The translations under genes were made by a program, and so were the position numbers. From assembly GCF_037975245.1 (NCBI RefSeq), contig NC_092576.1, forward strand, positions 25,743,611-25,807,610: a stretch of DNA of 64,000 bases, written 5' to 3'. This stretch comes from Apostichopus japonicus. Its lineage: Eukaryota; Echinodermata; Holothuroidea; Aspidochirotida; Stichopodidae. Each line of letters starts with the position of its first letter. Position 1 is the first letter of the stretch. The notes beneath the pieces were generated by a model, which worked only from the letters and a program-made list of their open reading frames with translations, made no database searches and was not told the origin of the DNA. Shown here piece after piece: positions 57,601 to 64,000 of the stretch.

Positions 57601-60600
57601 GTATTTATTTTAGGTTGGATGTAGTTTCGTTGTGACCAGGCAGCGTTTATGAAACTTAACAGTTCGTTTAGTTAGATTTTTCTAGAATGATCAATTCGAT
57701 TTAATTGTGTTTAACGGTCTTAGTTTGGCAGTGAGTTCACAAGCTTTTGTCTGGATTGGCTGTTGATCTCAATATGTGTAGTCTCTTCCACCAGTTTCAG
57801 CATTGATAGGCCTTAATAGTAACGTTCGACTTTCGTCACGTTTATGATTATGGGACAACTTGAACAAACATGGCTAGGCCTGTGTGCAATTTTATGTTGT
57901 GTAGGCCAGTAACGGTTGGGTAGAATAGGGTCCGTTAATTAACACAACAACGTGAAGAATACTTTCTATTGCGCAATTATGTAGCACCATGTAGTCTGCC
58001 TAACCTTTGTTCATTGAACGTATTGATGTTGCAGATCTGTACTTTGGAGACATGAACAACAATCATAGGCCTAGTAGCGAGTGGAATTTGGCGAGTAGTT
58101 TTTTTGTCACGGTCGCCAAATAGCGAGTACTTTAGAAAATATTTGTTGAGGCCTGAAAACCTTTAATACATGATTTATCATGGTAGAAATCATGGATACT
58201 TCCATACATGGTATATGGATTTGCATATTGAGTACAAGAATCCTATTGCTTGTGAGGTCAAATCTCCTATAGGTCACCAGAGGTCAATCTCTGAAAAACC
58301 TCTTACATGATATGTAACGGAAATCGTGGATACCTCTAGTACTTGTGGGTGGATTCATAACATTTAGTACAATACCCCTATTGTTTTTGATGGATGCGTG
58401 TATAGCCACGTACAGTTGACTGACCTGTGTTTATCATGCCATAGTGTTACTGTAACAGCTAGTTCTGGTTATACTAACAAGCAGAAGTCTAGTGTATTGA
58501 AGTCATCGAAACCTCAATGCATTTTGCATTCTGGTTCGTTTTGATCTGCATATAATTAAGTATAAATTATTATTATATTTTTGTCTTCAAATTTCCAATT
58601 AAAAGCTCTACTCTTAAATGGTAAGTTCTCAACTGCTCTCACTTCCAAGAGAGCTCATTAGATATCTGGGTTCACCAGTTCCAATACTAAAACAAGCGTA
58701 TTCAACAGTTATAATATCTGTAAAATGTACCCTAGGTTTGAATGCTGCCCCCTACTCAACATGAGACTTGTAGATCATATGTCATTATGGTCAGCAATGG
58801 TCAAAATATGAAAATCTTGTATAAATAGGTGATTGAAAAGGTTGGTTTAGTATGTATCTTGGGTGGGTCGGTGGGTGAGAATGGCTGGTCTCAAATACAG
58901 TACTTATCATAATATATAATTGTAGAAAACTAAGCATTTTCCTGAAAGTTAAAGGCCTATGCCCTCTATACAATTCTTTTTATGTTAATTTATCTAACAT
59001 TTATATTTATTTCTTTTCTTAATAAACAGTGGGAACTATTTTATGGTAGATTTTACTTTTTTTCTCAGCTTACTATTTCCAAGACCACCGGTGGCTGTGA
59101 AAGATGAAAAAGATTTGAAAAACTTACAAGCCCGAAACATTTCAGGTAACATTTCTATTTCATGAATAACAAGAGTTTGGTAATTATATGTAAGAAATAT
59201 TCCTCTGTATGTGAGACAATATCTTAGTCTGACATTTAATTAAGCTTTTTCATTCTAGTCCTGCTTCTGCATAGTGGTAAGAAATGTATCTCTGTCCAGT
59301 ATGTTGAAATTATGTAACTTAAGGCTTCTAGCTGGCAAAATGGTACTAATTGTAACAACAGTTAAGCGATATAGATTATGATAATTGCTTGGACAAGCTC
59401 AAATCAGAAAACTTCATTGCATACAGAACTAAAAACATTATTAACAGTGATAGAAGACAGCAGTTCAAGAAGGTGTTAATGATTTTGTTTTAGTGTGTGT
59501 ATGAGTGTAGAGCAGTAAAGTAAATTGAACATGATCATCTGAGTAAAAATAAATAACTACAATGAAATGGATTATGCACAGTTCACTAACTGCATTAGTG
59601 CTATGTTTGTTCAGGAGGGAGGAAATATTTGAGATTATATTAGTGCAAAGCGTTATGGTTTTCACTAAGTTATTCGTGAAGCAATTTATATGATAAGAAT
59701 TAGTGCAAACATGACCTGTAACTTTGACATGTTATTTTTATCCTCAAAACAGAGAAATGTGGCAAGGTATATAAAAATGTGTTCATTAAAATATTCCATG
59801 TGAGAGTGGCTGAGGCTCTCATTGTTATCTACTTATACTCATTTCAGTTAAATGGATCATTGGAGCAAACTTACTTCACACATTAAATGTGACAACTGGA
59901 GAATGGATGGTGAGATGCATTATCTTGTATTTTTTTCAATTATTGCCATTCATTTCAGATTGTGTTCTGATATTCCTTTGCTTAACCAGCAAAAACTCCT
60001 CTTTGAGTTTAGCCCTATTCTTGATGCTTTCGTCAAGGCAAAAGGAACCTATGACGTGGTGTTGGCGTGTATGTACATGTCTCGGCCTCAGAAGTGGTGA
60101 CATGGGATAAAATAAATTTGTGTCAGTAGTATAGTCAACCAATAGTGGACAATAGTCATCCGTTGTCCAGACAAGGGGTTGGAATAAAGAGAAATGTTCT
60201 CGGATGTAGATAATTTATTAGAAAACAAGTTTGTAAACACAATAACTCACCAAGCGTGTGGTCCACGAACTTTAAACTCTGAATGTTGATAACTGTTACA
60301 AAGTTCTGGGCTGCTTTAGTTTATTTGCAATGTCAATGTCATTTGAGTTTACCCGTGGACAAAATATGGAACATTGTAAACAAACTACTGGACATCAATA
60401 GCATTGATAAATGTCATACTTGGGTGGTAGGTGCTCCATAAAGCAGCTTCGGTAGAGGTCAAAGGTCAAGTTAGGTCAACAGGAGGAAAACTCTGACAAC
60501 GTAAACAAGCAGACTCAATTAATCTGGCCAGACCAATCACATAGTTAGTATGTGGGTGCCCCTTAGTAAGTTCTAGGTTGCTTTAGTTATTTGGAAATTT

Positions 60601-61590
60601 CAACTGGGGTCACATAGATGTCAAATTTCAAATTATTGTCATTTTGATAACTCCAAAAGTCAAAGGTTAGCTTTGACGAACTTTACACGTGGTATGTGGC
60701 TCAACCATATTAAGTACTCAAATCTCACTCATGGTTACATTATAAAACTTGGATGAACTTCACACTTGGTATGTGGATCCAGCCTATTAAGTATAAAAAC
60801 TGTCTGTGCACGGAAGTAAGTAAATGTTCTGATACACTGTAAATGTGGCAAGGAATATATAAGCCTTCTTGGCTTTCTGGTTATTCCTTAACAAATTATA
60901 AAAAAAAGTATATGTGATTCTTGTGGGTGTGTGTGTGTGAGATATGCCTGCTAAAACATAATTAACCACCGTGGAATATCAAGCATTGCATGCACATTTC
61001 TGTGGGAAAGCTGTTGGCTGTTTTTATGATTGTGGTGGTCAGAGGTCATCTGAATCCTAGATAGTGTTTTTTTTTTAGTGTCAGTGAATCTCATACTTCT
61101 TACAGTAGGTAGGTGCCCCTCTTGAATACTATCCTTGTAGTATTGGCAGGGATCATATGTCATTTTAATGACAGCAATTGTCAAAATTTGTTCTAAACCT
61201 CAACAGGAAAATATCTCTTATTATATAAAACATTTGACTTTTTAGTCAACATCAGAAAGCTGTTTGGTCTGGATTTTGGATCATTGTGTTGTATATTGTA
61301 AGTTCTTTTAGTGATAAGTGATTATCAAAATATTTTGATGTAATGGCAAATGGAGCTTGAAATTTGTGATATCCTAGTTCCGATTAAATTTTATTGAGTT
61401 GACCTACATCAGCAAATTCATTAAATAAAAAAAGATGACAAGGCATCATGATGTAGTTTTTATCAGGTTTGTATGATTTTCCACCATTGGTATTTTTGTC
61501 TTTTCTTGTCTGATGAAATCTTCATTTAGATGGAATTTAGATTACCGAGGAGGATGTCATCAAAATCATCATCACTGAAACCAACCTCTG
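42385..61590 (+). CDS. DED-DED-NACHT receptor (NLR-like), 5' and 3' incomplete
   Basis: Seven exons with continuous phase: 42385-42655, 43071-43370, 48424-50225, 50942-51144, 59069-59145, 59848-59909, 61541-61590. Order of domains: two death-effector-like domains, NACHT NTPase, winged-helix-like end, then LRR-like modules of the same E-F-A-(B/C) types as in the left array. NLRs are cytosolic sensors that oligomerise through NACHT and recruit partners through their death-fold domains; a role in innate immunity or cell death is inferred from the family. No start codon exon was found and the last exon ends mid-codon (phase 2), so the gene continues on both sides. All frames are open and splice sites canonical, unlike the left array, so this copy looks intact. 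Confidence 0.85.
43071..43370 (+). CDS. Exon: second death-effector-like domain
   Basis: Acceptor AACATTTCAG, donor GTATTG, phase 1/1. It encodes DQETEYDRFLAGVSAHLTF...LSFLQTIDEMGIINPSDVSK...HLVQAVAKIHEYQSLVL. The second half repeats the ...G-x-I-x-P-S-(N/D)-V-x-(R/K)-L signature of the first domain. Tandem DEDs are also found in caspase-8/FLIP; here they precede NACHT. Confidence 0.75.
43371..45092. other. Intron DED2-NACHT, first part
   Basis: No exon or recognised element. The intron continues across the fold-back element to 48423. Confidence 0.45.
45101..46058. mobile_element. Fold-back element 2 with minisatellite inverted ends
   Basis: Left end GGAAGCTGGTCACTTCGCTC followed by ATTTCGCCCAACCAGCCTGG-type repeats to about 45220. 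Right end GGTTGGGCGAAATGACCAGG repeats from 45951 to GGCGAAGTGACCAGAAAGC. Perfect 8-bp target duplications GCGCACAC at 45093-45100 and 46059-46066. The middle shares CGATCGATATCGAGCGGACC and CCTAAAGTAGTGTAAT segments with element 1 and repeats a CCGATTCCCCTTTGT block three times. Confidence 0.85.
46067..48423. other. Intron DED2-NACHT, last part
   Basis: No exon seen. A few open frames of 60-110 codons occur without splice, domain or composition support. Confidence 0.45.
48424..50225 (+). CDS. NACHT exon of the NLR-like gene (1802 nt)
   Basis: Acceptor TTTTAAAG, donor GTAAAG, phase 1 in and phase 0 out, 600 codons in one open frame. Walker A GGQPGSGKT at residues 83-91 and Walker B VCLILDGLEEY with Asp at about 161, as in STAND-class NTPases. 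A sensor-1-like IVIITARTDY lies near 190-199. FLHKLIQEWFAAKYL (462-476) is the typical NACHT winged-helix end motif. Residues 380-455 form a Ser/Asp then Lys-rich low-complexity insert inside the post-NACHT helical region. The last 40 codons (FKDIVKEVCRR...SSEDS...FASRSQ) equal the D exon type of the left array. ATP binding and switching are family knowledge. Confidence 0.93.
50226..50941. other. Intron, nothing recognised
   Basis: AT-rich intron with no repeat family or RNA gene seen. Confidence 0.5.
50942..51144 (+). CDS. Exon E2 (LRR-like unit after NACHT, 203 nt)
   Basis: Acceptor TTATATTCCAG, donor GTGAGG, phase 0/2. It encodes IPIKCLKLSDVVEK...SLGVLKTLRAIEVKRWDLKL...DYEDLIKFIINNEMVEVA. 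Same size, phases and hydrophobic pattern as E1. It joins to F4 through a Cys codon (TG|C). Confidence 0.82.
51145..52611. other. Long intron, first part
   Basis: No NLR exon. A GC-rich promoter-like patch at about 52340-52500 has an inverted CCAAT (CTCATTGGCTGGG) and an imperfect palindrome of alternating purine-pyrimidine around 52428-52468, just ahead of a possible nested first exon. Confidence 0.35.
52612..52662 (+). CDS. Candidate first exon of a nested gene
   Basis: ATG in a good context (GCGACCATGG) opens 17 codons, MDFECTRLILDDCPSLK, then GTAAGG. An inverted CCAAT lies about 230 bp upstream. It lies inside the E2-F4 intron on the same strand. A link to 53734-53990 is not proven, since phases 0 and 1 do not join directly. 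The protein family is not recognised. Confidence 0.3.
53734..53990 (+). pseudogene. Fragment of a widespread uncharacterised C-terminal domain
   Basis: After TTTCAG the frame reads RPQPYVLLPGG...QQTFVIIERHAL...MKAIDMCFKTFYVFNLEYQN ACLGA, then a TAG exactly where Trp would fit, then EFFQKVVYELPGGVKCNQIR. The V(V/I)-E ... A-x-x-x-x-F-x-x-F-Y-V-F-N-x-x-Y-P pattern is shared by many uncharacterised, often multicopy, invertebrate and fish proteins. One nonsense codon (53909-53911) suggests a decayed copy. Confidence 0.45.
54563..55066. repeat. Direct repeat, about 275-bp period, two copies
   Basis: 54563-54797 and 54838-55066 share ATTTCCGGTGAAATTTCTTA, ACTCCTTAAGCCGC, CGTGGTCTTTG and CAATCGGACAGTTCTGCGA in the same order. 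Confidence 0.8.
55067..56844. other. Intron stretch, nothing recognised
   Basis: No exon or known repeat. Short CG-poor open frames lack support. Confidence 0.4.
56845..57415. repeat. Tandem repeat, about 140-bp unit, four copies
   Basis: CTTGTAAACACGATATCTCA-type starts at about 56847, 56982, 57127 and 57267, each followed by a GGTTGGAC segment and a GAGGTCAAA...GGGGTCAC segment. It looks related in composition to the AGGTCA-rich repeats. Confidence 0.75.
57416..59068. other. Intron stretch with one AGGTCA-repeat remnant
   Basis: No exon seen. A remnant with AGGTCA-CCAG-AGGTCA (DR4) lies at 58271-58286. Confidence 0.45.
59069..59145 (+). CDS. Exon F4 (QARNIS type, 77 nt)
   Basis: Acceptor TTTTTTCTCAG, donor GTAACA, phase 2/1. 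It encodes LLFPRPPVAVKDEKDLKNLQ then ARNIS. It corresponds to the CLLPP...KARNV exons F1-F3; the Cys is formed by the splice with E2. Confidence 0.75.
59848..59909 (+). CDS. Exon A5 (LNVTTGEW type, 62 nt)
   Basis: Acceptor ACTCATTTCAG, donor GTGAGA, phase 1/0. It encodes V-KWIIGANLLHTLNVTTGEWM. LNVTTGEW stands where LNLQSGRW stands in A1 and A3. Confidence 0.7.
59910..61540. other. Intron A5-G, repeat remnants
   Basis: AGGTCA-rich remnants at about 60230-60800 (for example AGAGGTCAAAGGTCAAGTTAG near 60454). No exon seen. Confidence 0.45.
61541..61590 (+). CDS. Exon G (fused B/C type, 50 nt)
   Basis: Acceptor TGGAATTTAG, donor GTGAGT, phase 0/2. It encodes ITEEDVIKIIITETNL plus TG. It plays the part of B plus C ([13 protein letters not shown]) before the next F-type exon, which would lie past the window. 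An alternative AG at 61529-61530 gives a different frame and is less consistent with the family. Confidence 0.6.
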
Positions 61591-61782
61591 GTGAGTTTCT
61601 GGTATTAATAGGAACAATCATTTAAAAACTTAAAATGTTTAATTAACAAGAATGTCTTTGTTGTTGTCAAAGCAATCCCTGTAACTCTAGAATAATCTGT
61701 AATCACACTTTAAGCTGGCATACATATTTAATTCTTCACTCATTACTGGATTTCTGCTGATGAGTGAAGGTTCTTCATTTTT

Positions 61783-64000
61783 GGTTCCTTGCTTTAGCAA
61801 AAGGAACCTATGTAGTCAGGTTTGTGTGTGTGGGTGTGTATGTGTGTGGGTGTATGTGTGTGTGTGTGCGTCTGTGACACTTGCTTGGGTACGCTCTATC
61901 TCAATAAGGGAATGTTGGATTGAGGTCAAACTTGGACTATAGATCCGCCATATGGAGAAGGTGTGCCCTATTGTTTTTGGTGCCCACAAAGGTCACGAAA
62001 GGTCAGTTATGGTCCAAAAACGGAAAATATTAAAACTGCAATAACTCCCAGTGCCAATGTGCGACAAGGTTGATATTTTGGGAAAAGTTGTGAACTGGTT
62101 AGAGGAACATTTTCAAATTAATGATCATGTGATCCGAGGTCACTAAAGGTCAATTAATGATAAAAAACTAGTATTTTTGCGATAACTTGAGAACGAAATG
62201 TCCGTTAGGGTTGGGAGTTGCTTCAATGTTATCCAATTGTCGACCCGCATCTGGGTGACCCTTGACCTCTGGTGACCTTTACATGTTTTTGGGGATTTTT
62301 ACAGTTTTGATGCTATTTTCAGATGTCAAAGGTACCTTCTGATCATAAATGTCAATAGGTTGACCCCGTGTGACCTTCATGTGCGAAGTTACATGGGGTC
62401 AAAGTTTTTCGGTCGGAGTTAGGATGGTTGTACAGAATTGTCGTTTTGTTTTTTGGAATCAGGAGATGAAACTACATCTGAAACCAAGGTCAAAAGGTCA
62501 AAGGTCACATTAGAAAAAATGTGCTTATTTTGGGAGGAAACGAGCAAAAAAGAAAATGTTTGGTTTTGATGCTAGATTTGGATATCAAAGGTACCTTCCG
62601 ATCAAAAATGTCAATTGGTTGACACCCGTGTGACCTTCGTGTGCGAAGTTATACGAGGTCAAAGTTCATTTTCAGACATTTAATGCAACAACTCCCAGTT
62701 CCAAGGTGTGACATGGTTGATATTTTTGGACAAGTTGCAAATGGTATAGGGGAATATTTTCAAACTTAACGGTCATGTGATCCGAGGTCACCAAAGGTCA
62801 ATTAATGTTAAAAAACTAGTATTTTGGGGGTAGAAAATGGGCAAAGAAAAAAATGTTTGAATTTGTATAGTTTGATGCTCTAATTTAGGTCTCATCAATC
62901 AAAAATGTCGATAAGTTGACCCAAGGTGACCTTTTTATGTTAAGTTATATGAGGTCAAAGTTAATTTTCAGGCATTTAGTGTAATAACTCCCAGTGCCAA
63001 GGTGTTACACAGTTGATATTTTGAGACAAGCTGCAAATGGTAAAGGGAAATATTTTCAAACTTAACGGTCACGTGATCCGAGGTCACCAAAGGTCAATTA
63101 ATGACAAAAAACTAGTATTTTTGCGATAACTTGAGAACAAATTGTCCGTTAGGGTTGGGAATTGCTTCAATGTAATCCAATTGTCGACCCGCATCTGGGT
63201 GACCCTTGACCTCAATTTGACCTCTGGTGACCTTTTTGTGTTTTGTGGATTTTTACAGTTTCGATGCTATTTTCAGATGTTAAAGGTACCTTCTGATCAT
63301 AAATGTCAATTGGTTGACACCCGTGTGACCTTCGTGTGCGAAGTTATATGAGGTCAAAGTTAATTTTCAGACATTTAATGCAACAACTCCCAGTTCCAAG
63401 GTGTGACATGGTTGATATTTTTGGACAAGTTGCAAATGGTATAGGGGAATATTTTCAAACTTAACGGTCATGTGATCCGAGGTCACCAAAGGTCAATTAA
63501 TGTTAAAAAACTAGTATTTTGGGGGTAGAAAATGGGCAAAGAAAAAAATGTTTGAATTTGTATAGTTTGATGCTCTAATTTAGGTCTCATCAATCAAAAA
63601 TGTCGATAAGTTGACCCAAGGTGACCTTTTTATGTTAAGTTATATGAGGTCAAAGTTAATTTTCAGGCATTTAGTGTAATAACTCCCAGTGCCGAGGTGC
63701 TACACAGTTGATATTTTGAGACAAGCTGCAAATGGTAAAGGGAAATATTTTCAAACTTAACGGTCACGTGATCCGAGGTCACCAAAGGTCAATTAATGAC
63801 AAAAAACTAGTATTTTTGCGATAACTTGAGAACAAATTGTCCGTTAGGGTTGGGAATTGCTTCAATGTAATCCAATTGTCGACCCGCATCTGGGTGACCC
63901 TTGACCTCAATTTGACCTCTGGTGACCTTTTTGTGTTTTGTGGATTTTTACAGTTTCGATGCTATTTTCAGATGTTAAAGGTACCTTCTGATCATAAATG
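61783..64000 (+). repeat. Dispersed AGGTCA-rich repeat, copy 4, with 695-bp tandem array
   Basis: It begins with GGTTCCTTGCTTTAGCAAAA at 61783. From about 62590 to the window end a 695-bp unit repeats almost exactly (CCAAGGTGTGACATGG at 62701 and 63396; TAATTTAGGTCTCATC at 62881 and 63576). DR4 sites at 61990-62005, 62137-62152, 62785-62800, 63081-63096, 63480-63495 and 63776-63791; DR2 plus DR1 at 62487-62507. Confidence 0.88.

Overview
The window is AT-rich invertebrate nuclear DNA with long introns, GT-AG split exons, many decayed transposons and no bacterial features. The coding content points to a marine deuterostome: a DED-DED-NACHT receptor of the kind expanded in echinoderms and amphioxus, inside a field of duplicated exons. 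I infer an echinoderm, perhaps a sea cucumber; the sequence alone does not settle this. All recognisable host exons lie on the + strand.

Left part (1-37,736): fifteen small exons with compatible phases, lying in two tandem genomic copies about 24-27 kb apart. They fall into recurring types that I call A, B, C, X, D, E and F. Joined in order they encode a repeating leucine-rich-repeat-like C-terminal region whose hallmarks are a Cys-Leu-Leu-Pro-Pro segment, a Lys-(Ala/Ser)-Arg-Asn-Val segment and a Leu-Gln-Ser-Gly-(Arg/Lys)-Trp segment. No NACHT domain lies in this part; it would be left of the window, or the array is a decayed remnant. One exon (F1) has lost its AG acceptor, and the second copy has no E exon.

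Right part (42,385-61,590): an NLR-type gene with two death-effector-like exons, one 1.8-kb NACHT exon with intact Walker A and B motifs, then exons of types E, F, A and a fused B/C type. It continues past the window. The last 40 codons of its NACHT exon align with the free-standing D exons on the left, so the left array is built from the post-NACHT module of this same receptor family.

Mobile and repeated DNA fills the introns. There is an RTE-type LINE (4114-7406) with its target duplication and an empty site in the duplicate copy, and a hAT-like element (25,565-27,197) present only in the second copy. Two fold-back elements (36,301-37,276 and 45,101-46,058) have inverted ends made of a 22-bp minisatellite and perfect 8-bp target duplications. 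Several further terminal-inverted-repeat elements, two tRNA-derived SINE heads and various tandem repeats are present. A dispersed repeat family carries AGGTCA-N4-AGGTCA pairs in nearly every copy; it fills the last 2.2 kb as a 695-bp tandem array.
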